Assembly: GCF_009184395.1 (NCBI RefSeq)
Contig: NZ_WEIC01000001.1
Span: forward strand, 1,134,047-1,198,046
Origin: Amylibacter sp. SFDW26
GTDB lineage: Bacteria > Pseudomonadota > Alphaproteobacteria > Rhodobacterales > Rhodobacteraceae
Length of the DNA stretch: 64,000 nt
Direction of reading: 5' to 3'
Shown here: one piece after another, positions 45,533 to 55,872 of the stretch
How the letters are laid out: each line of letters opens with the position of its first letter
Position numbering within the stretch: the stretch's first letter is position 1
The notes under the pieces: generated by a model
The model's database searches: none
Told to the model about the DNA's origin: nothing
Seen by the model: the letters and a program-made list of their open reading frames with translations, nothing else
Position numbers and translations under genes: made by a program

Positions 45533-46740
45533 CGATCAATCTCCCCAAAAACAACGTCCATGGTACCAATAATGGCTGCAACGTCAGCCAATTGGTGGCC
45601 TTTGCAAATATGATCCATCGCTTGCAGGTGCAAATATCCTGGCGCACGAATTTTGGTTTTATATGGTTTGTTTGTGCCGTCAGAAACAAGATAAACACCA
45701 AACTCACCTTTTGGTGCTTCCACAGCAGCATAAACTTCGCCCTCTGGAACGTGGAAGCCTTCGGTGTAAAGTTTGAAGTGGTGGATCAAAGCTTCCATCG
45801 AAGTCTTCATATCACCACGTGATGGCGGTGTTAATTTACCACGTGCTAAAACGTCACCCGTTGAGGCTTCTAATTTCTGGATCGCCTGTTGCATAATGCT
45901 CAAGCTTTCGCGCATTTCCTGCATACGGCATAGGTAACGATCATAGCAGTCGCCATTTGTACCGACAGGAATTTGGAAATCAAACTCGTCATAGCATTCA
46001 TATGGCTGCGCACGACGCAAATCCCATGCCATTCCAGAACCGCGCACCATCACACCAGAGAAACCCCAATCAAGGGCTTCTTGTTCCGAAATCACAGCGA
46101 TATCAACGTTACGCTGCTTAAAGATGCGGTTTTCAGTCAACAGACCGTCGATATCTGCAAGCACCTCTGGGAATTCCAAAGTCCATTGCATGATGTCATC
46201 AAGCAAATCCTGCGGCAGGTCTTGGTGAACACCACCCGGGCGGAAGTATGCTGCGTGTAAACGCGCACCACAGGCACGCTCGTAGAACACCATCAGTTTT
46301 TCACGCTCTTCAAAGCCCCAAAGCGGCGGCGTAAGCGCACCAACATCCAAAGCTTGTGTTGTGATGTTTAGAAGATGATTTAGAATGCGGCCGATTTCAG
46401 AATATAGAACACGGATCAAAGAGGCACGACGCGGCACCTCTACACCTGTTAGTTTTTCGATCGCCAAACACCAAGCATGTTCTTGGTTCATCGGAGCCAC
46501 ATAATCAAGGCGGTCAAAGTATGGAAGGTTTTGCAGATATGTTCTGCTTTCCATCAGTTTTTCTGTACCGCGGTGCAGCAGGCCAATATGCGGATCGCAA
46601 CGCTCTACCAGCTCGCCATCCAACTCCAACACCAAGCGCAAAACACCGTGTGCCGCAGGGTGTTGCGGACCGAAGTTGATGTTGAAATTACGAATACGTT
46701 GTTCGCCCGTTTTCGCATCATTAAATTGAGAGCCGTCCAT
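45529..46740 (-). CDS. nuoD: NADH-quinone oxidoreductase subunit D
   Basis: A 403-residue subunit related to the large hydrogenase subunit, forming the quinone site with Nuo[23 protein letters not shown] near 27-48 includes the quinone-site His; [12 protein letters not shown] near 57 and the C-terminal DVVFGEIDR are intact. The ATG shares one base with the stop of the preceding 35-codon gene. Confidence 0.97.
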   Translation of the reverse strand: MDGSQFNDAKTGEQRIRNFNINFGPQHPAAHGVLRLVLELDGELVERCDPHIGLLHRGTEKLMESRTYLQNLPYFDRLDYVAPMNQEHAWCLAIEKLTGVEVPRRASLIRVLYSEIGRILNHLLNITTQALDVGALTPPLWGFEEREKLMVFYERACGARLHAAYFRPGGVHQDLPQDLLDDIMQWTLEFPEVLADIDGLLTENRIFKQRNVDIAVISEQEALDWGFSGVMVRGSGMAWDLRRAQPYECYDEFDFQIPVGTNGDCYDRYLCRMQEMRESLSIMQQAIQKLEASTGDVLARGKLTPPSRGDMKTSMEALIHHFKLYTEGFHVPEGEVYAAVEAPKGEFGVYLVSDGTNKPYKTKIRAPGYLHLQAMDHICKGHQLADVAAIIGTMDVVFGEIDR

Positions 46741-46847
46741 TATTTACGATCCTCCGCACGAACCACTGCACGTTTTGCAGCTTTCTTGTTGCGCAATGCA
46801 GTAGCGAACAATGCTGTTGCCGCCAATATAAAAGCAATTACTTCCAT
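46740..46847 (-). CDS. 35-residue membrane peptide between nuoC and nuoD
   Basis: A 35-codon frame reading [19 protein letters not shown] followed by a basic tail ([16 protein letters not shown]). It has one hydrophobic helix with the positive end expected in the cytoplasm. Its ATG shares a base with the nuoC stop (TGATG) and its TAA shares a base with the nuoD start (TAATG), so a ribosome can pass nuoC, this frame and nuoD without leaving. A frame exactly filling the gap with a coherent membrane-peptide design argues for a real gene. Function is unknown. Confidence 0.75.
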   Translation of the reverse strand: MEVIAFILAATALFATALRNKKAAKRAVVRAEDRK

Positions 46848-47458
46848 CACTTCGCCCCTTCTGCATTTTCATCACCTGGTAAGATGTATTCTGCACCTTC
46901 CCACGGGGACATAAAATCAAACTGACGGTATTCCTGCACAAGGGATACAGGCTCATAAACTACGCGTTTTTCCGCTTCGTCATAACGACACTCTGTATAT
47001 CCCGTTGTTGGGAAATCCTTGCGTAATGGATATCCGCGGAAACCATAATCTGTCAGGATACGACGTAAATCTGGATGACCCGAGAACATGATACCGTACA
47101 TGTCAAACACTTCGCGTTCGAACCAATTCGCCGCTGGGAATGGCTCCGTTACTGTTGGCACAACTTCATCCTCTGCCACAGACGCTTTTACGCGGATGCG
47201 GTGATTCATATACATAGACAAGAAATGGTACACCATTTCAAACCGCTTTGCGTTCGATGGGTAATCAATTGCAGTAATGTCAATCAAAGTCGAAAACTTG
47301 CAGCTACGATCTGATTTAAGGAACTCCAGAAAGTCCGGCAATGAAGACGGTGCAACCTCAACAACAAGCTCGCCCAAATCATTTACAAACCAACCCAAAA
47401 CCGCAGCAGATTGTTTGCTTTCGATCAACGTGCCTAGATCTTGCATTTCTTGTGACAT
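46847..47458 (-). CDS. nuoC: NADH-quinone oxidoreductase subunit C
   Basis: A 203-residue hydrophilic subunit of the peripheral arm. The signature block [39 protein letters not shown] spans about 111-150. Normal length, separate from NuoD (not fused as in E. coli). Six bases after nuoB. Confidence 0.97.
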   Translation of the reverse strand: MSQEMQDLGTLIESKQSAAVLGWFVNDLGELVVEVAPSSLPDFLEFLKSDRSCKFSTLIDITAIDYPSNAKRFEMVYHFLSMYMNHRIRVKASVAEDEVVPTVTEPFPAANWFEREVFDMYGIMFSGHPDLRRILTDYGFRGYPLRKDFPTTGYTECRYDEAEKRVVYEPVSLVQEYRQFDFMSPWEGAEYILPGDENAEGAK

Positions 47459-47464
47459 ACGCGC

Positions 47465-48354
<890 letters not shown>

Positions 48355-48396
48355 GACGACTCCCTTAACGTTTGCTATATGGCTACATTCGTAACA

Positions 48397-48425
48397 GGTT
48401 TACCCTTGCCCAATAGCAAGGTCAA
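48397..48425 (-). promoter_or_regulatory. likely promoter of the complex I operon
   Basis: On the minus strand TTGACC (48420-48425) and TAAACC (48397-48402) are 17 bases apart, with the nuoA start about 43 bases further on. This is the best promoter match in the 187-bp gap and is correctly placed for the nuo transcript that continues to RNase J, about 19 kb downstream. Confidence 0.5.
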
Positions 48426-48541
48426 CAGAAGGTCGCGTTTTTGAGACTTTTTAAGTCGCAAAATCATCGCTTATTTTACGTTAGCGAATAACATTCGAAG
48501 TTACTTCTAAAAAAATACAATTAAACGTTAGTTTCTACACC

Positions 48542-48976
48542 TTAGTGTCCACACCAACCTTGCCTTTTTCCACCTTGATAAGAGCGCGCCAAATCACTTG
48601 CAATCATATGGGATGCAACGTCCCTTCCATCTACAGAAAGGATAACTAGATCACGGCCATATTTATCAAGTTTTGTTTTTTGTATTTCAATTTTATCTGC
48701 GAACCACATTGCCCAACGCAATGCCCATGCAGCGCGATTGGCTTTGATATATTCTGCGATGCATTGTGCATTTTTTTCAGGTGCATCGTATCCTAAGATA
48801 CGTGCGCTTTTATAATCGCCATCTTCGCAATCTAGTTTAACAGTATCCCCATCAACGACCATTACGACACTGCATGCTCCTTCGGATTTCATATATCCAT
48901 TCACTGCGTCCAAAAGCGGGGGAATAAATAGCAACATCGCAACACATAATAAAAGAAGATTAGATTTAGATCGCAT
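48542..48976 (-). CDS. thermonuclease-like (SNase) membrane-anchored nuclease
   Basis: A 144-residue protein with an N-terminal hydrophobic anchor (about 6-26) and a staphylococcal-nuclease fold. Catalytic positions are preserved: VVDGDTVKLD near 40, ARILGYDAPEK near 58 with the Arg, Asp and Glu, and KYGRDLVIL near 105 with the second Arg. It would cleave nucleic acid at the periplasmic face. Three cysteines in the mature part could pair. It follows the DegT-type gene by three bases. Confidence 0.85.
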   Translation of the reverse strand: MRSKSNLLLLCVAMLLFIPPLLDAVNGYMKSEGACSVVMVVDGDTVKLDCEDGDYKSARILGYDAPEKNAQCIAEYIKANRAAWALRWAMWFADKIEIQKTKLDKYGRDLVILSVDGRDVASHMIASDLARSYQGGKRQGWCGH

Positions 48977-48979
48977 ACC

Positions 48980-50185
48980 TTATGCAGCAGCTTGATATAC
49001 CGCGCCAACCTCTTCACGTATAATCGCGGCAAGTGTGTCGCAATCTTCCAAACTGAATGTAAGCGGCAAACGCATATCCATAAGACCAGACAACACACGA
49101 TCTGTTTGTGGCAATTCATGTGCCTCCACATACCGCCAACTGTCGTGGCGCGATGTAAAGCCAACAGGTTTATCCGCACCGAACCATTTCAATTCCACAC
49201 CACGGTTTGCACAGCGTTGTTGAACATCGTGCACTTTGGCAGCATCCCAATCTGGCAAAGTGAATTGAAAGGATGAGGCCACAAAATATTCTTCCTTAGG
49301 GCGTGGTATCAATCGAAGACCAGCAACGCTTTGCAAGCCCTCTTCCATTCGGGCATAGCGTTCATTCCATCTTTTACCCTGCTCATCGAGTTGGGCAAGT
49401 TGCGGGCGCAAAATTGCTGCGCGTAAATTATCCATACGACCAGAACAATTCGGAGTATCCAATCGGACATCCGCAAATGCTTCAGCCGGTGCACCCGCAG
49501 CGTGCGCACCATACAACATATATGACCCAGACAGCATAGTAGCTCGCGCCATCACTTCAGCATCATCCGTGATCAGCAAACCACCCTCGCCCGAATTGAT
49601 GTGTTTAAAGGTTTGCGTTGAATAGCACCCAATCAGACCATGGCGCCCACTTGGCGTACCATTCCAGTTCGCACCCATCGTATGTGCACAGTCTTCGATC
49701 ACGATAACATTTGCCGTATTACAGATTGCCATCAATGCATCCATATCAACAATATGACCACGCATATGGCTAAGCATCAAAAATTTAGCACCACTTTCAT
49801 CGATCTTTTTATGCAAGTCATCCAAATCCATCACAAGGTCTTCGGTAACTTCTACAAAGATAGGAACACCGCCTGCATTGGCAATCGCACCTGGAACTGG
49901 AGCAAGCGTGAAAGCATTGGTCATTACTTTATCACCAGCCGCCATACCTGCAGCGCGCAACCCAGCAGCCAGAGCATACCCACCAGAGGCAACCGCTAGG
50001 CAATACTTGGAACCTGTGTACGCAGCATATTCTGTTTCAAGCAAAGAGGTTTCAGCGATCTCCCCTTCCACAACATTATAACGGTGTAAACGACCGTGTT
50101 TTAAAACAGCCAATGCAGCCTCAATGCCTGCATCAGGGATTGATTCTTGCTGGGTAAAATTGCCTGTAAACTTATATGCCATCAC
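48980..50185 (-). CDS. DegT/DnrJ/EryC1/StrS-family aminotransferase
   Basis: A 401-residue PLP-dependent enzyme of the sugar aminotransferase family. EYAAYTGSKYCLAVASGGYAL near 54 binds the cofactor phosphate, VIEDCAHTMGANWNG near 160 holds the PLP-interacting Asp, and CYSTQTFKHINSGEGGLL near 185 contains the Schiff-base Lys. Members aminate keto sugars for surface glycans or antibiotics, but some act on non-sugar substrates. No other glycan genes are nearby, so the substrate is open. Confidence 0.84.
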   Translation of the reverse strand: MMAYKFTGNFTQQESIPDAGIEAALAVLKHGRLHRYNVVEGEIAETSLLETEYAAYTGSKYCLAVASGGYALAAGLRAAGMAAGDKVMTNAFTLAPVPGAIANAGGVPIFVEVTEDLVMDLDDLHKKIDESGAKFLMLSHMRGHIVDMDALMAICNTANVIVIEDCAHTMGANWNGTPSGRHGLIGCYSTQTFKHINSGEGGLLITDDAEVMARATMLSGSYMLYGAHAAGAPAEAFADVRLDTPNCSGRMDNLRAAILRPQLAQLDEQGKRWNERYARMEEGLQSVAGLRLIPRPKEEYFVASSFQFTLPDWDAAKVHDVQQRCANRGVELKWFGADKPVGFTSRHDSWRYVEAHELPQTDRVLSGLMDMRLPLTFSLEDCDTLAAIIREEVGAVYQAAA

Positions 50186-50230
50186 AACACTCCTTCGTTA
50201 CTCACTATTAAGAACAACCAAACAAAAGGG

Positions 50231-50899
50231 TCAATTCGGAATCATAACTTTCAGGATATCGGGAAGATCATTGTAGTGATCCAACAAACCTTCGGGCTCT
50301 AATTCAGTTACATCACGCCCATCTGGGCCAAATGTCACAAGAATACATGATACCCATGCATTTTTGGCCGCATTACGGTCTGTAGCGGTATCACCAATCA
50401 AAACAGATTTTGACGGATTGCCACCTAATTCTTTAATAGTTCCCAAAAGATGTCCCGCATCTGGTTTTCGCACAGGCAATGTATCAGCCCCTAACAAAGC
50501 ACCAAAATAATGACGTATTCCCAAACGAGTAATCAGTTTTTCTGCCAATGCTTCTGGTTTATTCGTACATATGCCCAGCGCATATCCTTGCAATGTTAAT
50601 TCTTTTAGGCAGGTTTCCGCCCCATCGTATAAGAATGTATGATCATCAATATTTTGATCATAGACTTCTAGTAGGCGGTTATAGTTCTCAACCATAAGTT
50701 CTTCGGATGGCTCCACACCCAAACGAGAGAACCCGAGATTTAACATCGCACGCCCTCCCTTAAGAGCTGTTCCTGCATCAGTTTCAGTCTTTAATTGTGG
50801 CTTTTCGCCCATTTTCACAAAACAAGCATTTGCTGCTGCCAGCAAATCACCGCTTGTATCTGCTAATGTACCATCTAAATCAAAGATAACTGATTTCAT
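50231..50899 (-). CDS. HAD-family phosphatase, phosphoglycolate phosphatase-like
   Basis: A 222-residue HAD hydrolase. Motif I FDLDGTLADTSGDLL near residue 5 supplies the nucleophile, a four-helix cap follows, motif II CTNK is near 110, Lys in VRKPDAGHL near 142 and motif IV IGDTATDRNAAKNA near 165. The start at 50899 has GGGAG six bases upstream; the frame to 50932 is longer but has no site. Most like Gph, which removes phosphate from 2-phosphoglycolate; related cap-type HADs cannot be excluded. Confidence 0.83.
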   Translation of the reverse strand: MKSVIFDLDGTLADTSGDLLAAANACFVKMGEKPQLKTETDAGTALKGGRAMLNLGFSRLGVEPSEELMVENYNRLLEVYDQNIDDHTFLYDGAETCLKELTLQGYALGICTNKPEALAEKLITRLGIRHYFGALLGADTLPVRKPDAGHLLGTIKELGGNPSKSVLIGDTATDRNAAKNAWVSCILVTFGPDGRDVTELEPEGLLDHYNDLPDILKVMIPN

Positions 50900-51033
50900 T
50901 CCAATCTCCCTATTATTTATAGGCTTTGCCACAGACCGTAACGAAGTGAAAGACTTCTTGAGCAGCTACCCCCTTTTGTTGTGCGATAATCTTTCGTAGA
51001 AGGCATGGAATATTAAATTTATTAGAGGCATCA

Positions 51034-52389
51034 ATGAGCGTTTCAGTCATAATTTTAGCAGCAGGTATGGGCAGCCGTATGCAATCGGATATGCCAAAAG
51101 TCCTTCATAACGTAGCAGGTGCATCTATGTTGATTCACGCAATGCGCTCTGCCGAAGGGATTAATGCAGAAAAGACCGTTATTGTAACGGGTCATGGTGC
51201 TAAACATGTTGCTAAGGCTGCGGTTGATTATGATGAAACAGCGCAAACGGTTTTGCAATCAGAACAAAACGGTACAGGTCATGCCGTTCAGCAAGCTGCT
51301 CCAGTTTTGCATGATTTTGATGGTGATGTGATTGTCCTCTATGGCGACACACCATTCGTTCGCTCAGAAACCCTACAAGCTATGCTTGATGAAAAAGCCA
51401 AGGGCCACGGAGTGGTCGTTTTGGGTTTCAATGCCGCTGATCCAGCAAAATACGGGCGCCTTGTCACAACAGATGATGGACTATTAGATGCAATTGTTGA
51501 ATTCAAGGATGCAACTGACACTCAACGCGCCATAACATTTTGCAATTCTGGTGTAATATGCGCAGATGCCAAATTGTTATTTGAACTTCTTAATGAAGTA
51601 AAAAACGACAATGCAAGTGGTGAATATTATTTGACAGATGTTGTAGGCCTTGCCCGCGCACGCAATTTAACTTGCGCAGCGATAGCCTGTGATGAAGCAG
51701 AAACAATGGGTGTAAATTCACGTGTTGATCTTGCTGCAGCGGAAGTCGCCTTTCAAAATACAGCACGCCGTGAAGCTATGGAGAATGGTGCTACATTAAC
51801 TGCCGCTGAAACAGTTTGGTTTGCCTATGACACAGTAATCGGTCGAGATGTGATTATAGAACCAAATGTAGTCTTTGGCCCCGATGTAACGGTTGAAACA
51901 GGTGCTACAATCCGCGCTTTTTCACACTTAGAGGGCTGTCATGTATCCAAAGATGCAATCGTTGGTCCCTACGCGCGCCTGCGTCCTGGTACAGAACTGG
52001 GCAATGGTGTTAAGGTCGGTAATTTTGTGGAAATCAAGGCTGCCATCGTTGATGAAGGCGCAAAAGTTAATCACTTGTCATATATAGGTGACGCCGAAGT
52101 TGGCAGCGAAGCCAACATTGGCGCAGGTACAATCACCTGTAACTACGACGGTGTATTCAAACATAAGACAAAAATTGGCGCACGCTCCTTTATTGGCTCA
52201 AACACAATGCTTGTTGCCCCTGTTTCTGTTGGTGACGATGCCATGACAGGATCCGGCAGTGTGATCACCAAAGATATACCCGATGAAGCCTTGGGATTGG
52301 GCCGTGCCAGACAGGATAATAAAGAAGGCTTTGCCTTAAAACTCATGAATAAATTGCGCGCAGCAAAAGCCGCAAAAACAAAGGAATAA
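51034..52389 (+). CDS. glmU: bifunctional UDP-N-acetylglucosamine pyrophosphorylase / glucosamine-1-phosphate N-acetyltransferase
   Basis: A 451-residue bifunctional enzyme. The N-terminal uridylyltransferase has LAAGMGSRMQSDMPKVLH near residue 8 and LYGDTPFV near 101; the C-terminal left-handed beta-helix acetyltransferase starts near 250 with hexapeptide repeats and the catalytic NHLSYIGD near 345. It makes UDP-GlcNAc for peptidoglycan and LPS. Followed after four bases by glmS. Confidence 0.97.
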   Translation: MSVSVIILAAGMGSRMQSDMPKVLHNVAGASMLIHAMRSAEGINAEKTVIVTGHGAKHVAKAAVDYDETAQTVLQSEQNGTGHAVQQAAPVLHDFDGDVIVLYGDTPFVRSETLQAMLDEKAKGHGVVVLGFNAADPAKYGRLVTTDDGLLDAIVEFKDATDTQRAITFCNSGVICADAKLLFELLNEVKNDNASGEYYLTDVVGLARARNLTCAAIACDEAETMGVNSRVDLAAAEVAFQNTARREAMENGATLTAAETVWFAYDTVIGRDVIIEPNVVFGPDVTVETGATIRAFSHLEGCHVSKDAIVGPYARLRPGTELGNGVKVGNFVEIKAAIVDEGAKVNHLSYIGDAEVGSEANIGAGTITCNYDGVFKHKTKIGARSFIGSNTMLVAPVSVGDDAMTGSGSVITKDIPDEALGLGRARQDNKEGFALKLMNKLRAAKAAKTKE

Positions 52390-52393
52390 AGCT

Positions 52394-54217
52394 ATGTGCG
52401 GTATTGTTGGAATATTAGGACAACACGAAGCAGCCCCAATTTTGGTAGATGCTCTTAGGCGTCTTGAATACCGTGGTTATGATAGCGCAGGTATTGCGAC
52501 CGTTGATGAAGGTAAACTCGGCCGCCGTCGCGCTGTTGGAAAGCTCGTAAACCTTGCAGATTTACTTATGCACGAACCCATTACTGGTAAATCAGGTATA
52601 GGACATACACGTTGGGCCACACATGGTGCACCTACTGTTGTGAATTCACACCCACACCGCGCGCGCAATGTGGCTGTTGTGCACAATGGTATTATTGAAA
52701 ACTTCAAGGAATTACGTGACGAATTAACAGCGGGTGGAATCATTTTCGAAACTGAAACTGACACCGAAACAGTTGTTCAACTTTGTATGACGTATCTCGA
52801 CCAAGGCATGTCACCTGTGGATGCTGCCGATGCCACAATCAAACGTCTTGAAGGCGCATATGCTCTTTGCTTTCTATTCGAAGGTGAAGATGATCTGTTG
52901 ATTGCCGCCCGCAAAGGCTCACCACTTGCAATTGGTCATGGTGATAATGAAATGTTTGTAGGCTCTGACGCATTAGCATTGGCCCCTATGACAGACAAAG
53001 TTACATACCTAGAAGAAGGTGATTGGGCCGTTCTTACGCGTACATCCCTTGAAATTCGCAATGCAAAAGGCAAAATTGCCAATCGTGATATGCGTGTCAT
53101 TCCAGTAGAAGCAAATACTGCCGATAAAGGTGTTTATAAGCACTACATGATGAAAGAGATTGCTGAGCAACCAACAGTTTTAGCAGATGCGATCCACAAA
53201 TATACAGACCCGCAATCGGGTCAGATCACAGTACCAGACCTTGACCTTGATTTTTCTAAAATCGATAAGATTACAATGGTCGCCTGTGGAACAGCCTATC
53301 TTGCCTGTAATGTAGCCAAATACTGGTTTGAACAAGTTGCAAGACTACCTGCTGAAATTGATGTAGCCTCAGAGTTTCGTTATCGCGAACCACCAATGAG
53401 CAAAAACTCTTTAGCACTTTTTGTCAGTCAATCGGGCGAAACAGCAGATACTTTAGCAGCTCTGCGCTATTGCTCTGGTAATGTTGCAAAAACAATTGCT
53501 GTGGTAAACGTGGCTGAAAGCTCTATCTCGCGAGAAAGTGACATCTCTTTACCTATCCATGCAGGTGTTGAAATCGGCGTAGCATCCACCAAAGCTTTCA
53601 CATGTCAATTAGTGGCGCTTGCAGCACTTGTTATTTCTGCTGCTCGCGAGCGCGGTGAATTAACCGCAGAAGCTGAAGTCGAAATAAAGAAATCATTAGA
53701 TGCCCTACCAGGGTTGATCAATCAAACACTGCAGCAAAAAGAAAAGATAGATAAAGTTACAAACAAACTATCCAAAGCTTCCGATGCTTTGTTCTTGGGA
53801 CGTGGGGCAATGTATCCACTCGCCCTAGAAGGTGCTTTAAAGCTGAAAGAAATCAGCTATATACATGCCGAAGGTTATGCGAGTGGTGAATTAAAACACG
53901 GGCCAATTGCACTTGTTGATGAAAACATGCCAGTGATTGTTTTAGCTCCAAAAGATGCATTGTTCGACAAAACCGTTAGTAACATGCAAGAAGTCATGGC
54001 CCGTAACGGCAAGGTATTATTGGTAACGGACCAAGATGGTGCAGATGAAGCAAGTGATGGCGTATGGAAAACAATTGTGATGCCACCAGTACACGATATG
54101 TTAGCTCCAATTTTATATGCAGTCCCAGCTCAATTGCTTGCGTATTATACAGCAGTGCGTAAAGGTACCGATGTGGATCAACCACGTAACTTAGCAAAGT
54201 CAGTGACCGTGGAATAA
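52394..54217 (+). CDS. glmS: glutamine--fructose-6-phosphate aminotransferase (isomerizing)
   Basis: A 607-residue enzyme: N-terminal glutaminase with catalytic Cys at MCGIVGILG, then two SIS domains (CGTAYLACNVAK near 298; LGRGAMYPLALEGALKLKEISYIHAEGY near 475). It makes glucosamine-6-phosphate, the substrate pathway for GlmU. Immediately followed by an AEC transporter whose ATG directly abuts the stop. Confidence 0.98.
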   Translation: MCGIVGILGQHEAAPILVDALRRLEYRGYDSAGIATVDEGKLGRRRAVGKLVNLADLLMHEPITGKSGIGHTRWATHGAPTVVNSHPHRARNVAVVHNGIIENFKELRDELTAGGIIFETETDTETVVQLCMTYLDQGMSPVDAADATIKRLEGAYALCFLFEGEDDLLIAARKGSPLAIGHGDNEMFVGSDALALAPMTDKVTYLEEGDWAVLTRTSLEIRNAKGKIANRDMRVIPVEANTADKGVYKHYMMKEIAEQPTVLADAIHKYTDPQSGQITVPDLDLDFSKIDKITMVACGTAYLACNVAKYWFEQVARLPAEIDVASEFRYREPPMSKNSLALFVSQSGETADTLAALRYCSGNVAKTIAVVNVAESSISRESDISLPIHAGVEIGVASTKAFTCQLVALAALVISAARERGELTAEAEVEIKKSLDALPGLINQTLQQKEKIDKVTNKLSKASDALFLGRGAMYPLALEGALKLKEISYIHAEGYASGELKHGPIALVDENMPVIVLAPKDALFDKTVSNMQEVMARNGKVLLVTDQDGADEASDGVWKTIVMPPVHDMLAPILYAVPAQLLAYYTAVRKGTDVDQPRNLAKSVTVE

Positions 54218-55147
54218 ATGGATACAATCCTTCTGCAGCTTATCCCTTTCTTTGCCATCATTGGCTTGGGGTATGCTGCAGGGGTTACAAAGATATTTCC
54301 ACCAGAAGCTACTGCAGCACTCAGTAAGTTCGTCTTTTTCTTTGCACTCTCTGCAATGCTGTTTCGCTTTGCCGCAAACTTATCCTTATCAGAAATATTC
54401 GATGTGCCATTCATTACCGCCTATTTAAGTGGCACGATGTTGATATATTTAATCGCTACTGCAATTGCTATGATACGCCGCAAAGGTATGCAAGAAGCCG
54501 CGATTGAAGCCCAGTGTGCTGTCATTGGTAATGTTGGTTTTTTGGGCATACCAGTATTCATTATATTATTGGGTCCACAATCCATAGGACCCGTTATGTT
54601 GGCACTTGCCGTTGATTTAATCTTGTTTAGCAGCCTTGTTGTCATTTTGATCACCGCAGGTGGTGGTGACCGAATGACTGCCGCCGTTTTTAAAAAGGTT
54701 GCCTTTAGCCTGTTCAAGAACCCAATGGTTGTTTCAATTACATGTGGGATAGTTTGGTCGTTTTTCAATATTCCAATCCCCAAACCTATGAATGACTTCT
54801 TGGATATTCTTGGGGCCGCCGCTGCCCCTGGTGCTCTGTTTGCAATTGGTGCATCATTGGCAGATAAATCTGCGGGGCAAGTCAAAGTGGCAAGTTGGCT
54901 ATCATTTTGCAAACTAGTATTACATCCAGCAGCAGTCGCCTTTTTTGCACTTTATGTATTTGATGTTGCCCCTTATGCAGCAGCTGTAATGATAGCACTC
55001 GCCGCCCTACCCGTTGCAGGTAATGTTTATATCATTGCACAACATTATAATGTGGCACCGCAACGTGCATCCGCGGCTATCTTGATCTCTACCATTCTAA
55101 GTATCATCACACTGACGGTAATATTAAAATACGTTATGTCCTTTTGA
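54218..55147 (+). CDS. AEC-family transporter
   Basis: A 309-residue membrane protein with about ten helices arranged as two inverted halves, typical of the auxin efflux carrier family (AEC). Signatures include PFFAIIGLGYAAG near 10, GNVGFLGIPVFIILLG near 108 and PVAGNVYIIAQHYNVAPQRASAAIL near 265. Members export organic anions such as malonate or malate in bacteria. Translation begins at once after the glmS stop, so it is probably in the glmU-glmS transcript; the functional link is unclear. Confidence 0.85.
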   Translation: MDTILLQLIPFFAIIGLGYAAGVTKIFPPEATAALSKFVFFFALSAMLFRFAANLSLSEIFDVPFITAYLSGTMLIYLIATAIAMIRRKGMQEAAIEAQCAVIGNVGFLGIPVFIILLGPQSIGPVMLALAVDLILFSSLVVILITAGGGDRMTAAVFKKVAFSLFKNPMVVSITCGIVWSFFNIPIPKPMNDFLDILGAAAAPGALFAIGASLADKSAGQVKVASWLSFCKLVLHPAAVAFFALYVFDVAPYAAAVMIALAALPVAGNVYIIAQHYNVAPQRASAAILISTILSIITLTVILKYVMSF

Positions 55148-55194
55148 TCTGAGACTGTTTATGGAAACCCCAAATATCTTTGGAAGATAATCCT

Positions 55195-55872
55195 ATGACA
55201 ACACCAGAAACAGCCCTTGCCGATCTACAAGCACTTGCAAACCCAGAAGTTTCAGCAGGGATGAGCAAAAAGCATAAAATCGCGCGTGAGTATCTTGGCA
55301 TAACAAATCCAGAGTTAGATACCGCCTATAAGGCATGGCGCAAAGATACTAATGTGCAAGAACGTGTAGAGATTGCAGACTATCTATGGAACGGTAATAT
55401 TCACGAGGGGCGTATTGCTGCCACAAAATTGCTCACACAAGCGCGTATTACATCAGATGATGGCGTATGGAATGCTCTTATCAGATATCTACCCCAAGTA
55501 GATACACTCGCTATATCCGACCAGCTATCCGCAGCACTTTCGCGCCGCATTGAAGCACATCCAGAACGCCTAGATATAATTGAAACATGGGCGACTAGCG
55601 AGGATCGGTGGACACGCCGTGCCGTTTTAACGGCAACTTTACCTTGGGCAAAATACAGCAATCCAAAAACAAGTGACTTACTCATACTGGATCGTATTTT
55701 AGGATGGATTGAGCTCTTAGCACCAGAACATGAGCCTATAATCCAAAAAGCAATTGCGCACTGGCTGCGTAGTTTGTCAAAACACAACAAATCAAAAGTT
55801 CAAGATTTCCTCGATGAGCATGGCACTACATTGAAAGCTTTTGCCTTAAAAGAAGCGTCTATACTGCTTTAG
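55195..55872 (+). CDS. DNA alkylation repair protein, AlkD-like
   Basis: A 225-residue, all-helical protein with HEAT-like repeats. The segment WATSEDRWTRRAVLTATLPWAK near 137 and the C-terminal SLSKHNKSKVQDFL match the AlkD/AlkC family, which removes bulky alkyl adducts from DNA without base flipping. The ATG at 55195 follows GGAAG; a TTG five codons earlier is less likely. It overlaps the convergent antiporter gene by 14 bases. Confidence 0.82.
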   Translation: MTTPETALADLQALANPEVSAGMSKKHKIAREYLGITNPELDTAYKAWRKDTNVQERVEIADYLWNGNIHEGRIAATKLLTQARITSDDGVWNALIRYLPQVDTLAISDQLSAALSRRIEAHPERLDIIETWATSEDRWTRRAVLTATLPWAKYSNPKTSDLLILDRILGWIELLAPEHEPIIQKAIAHWLRSLSKHNKSKVQDFLDEHGTTLKAFALKEASILL

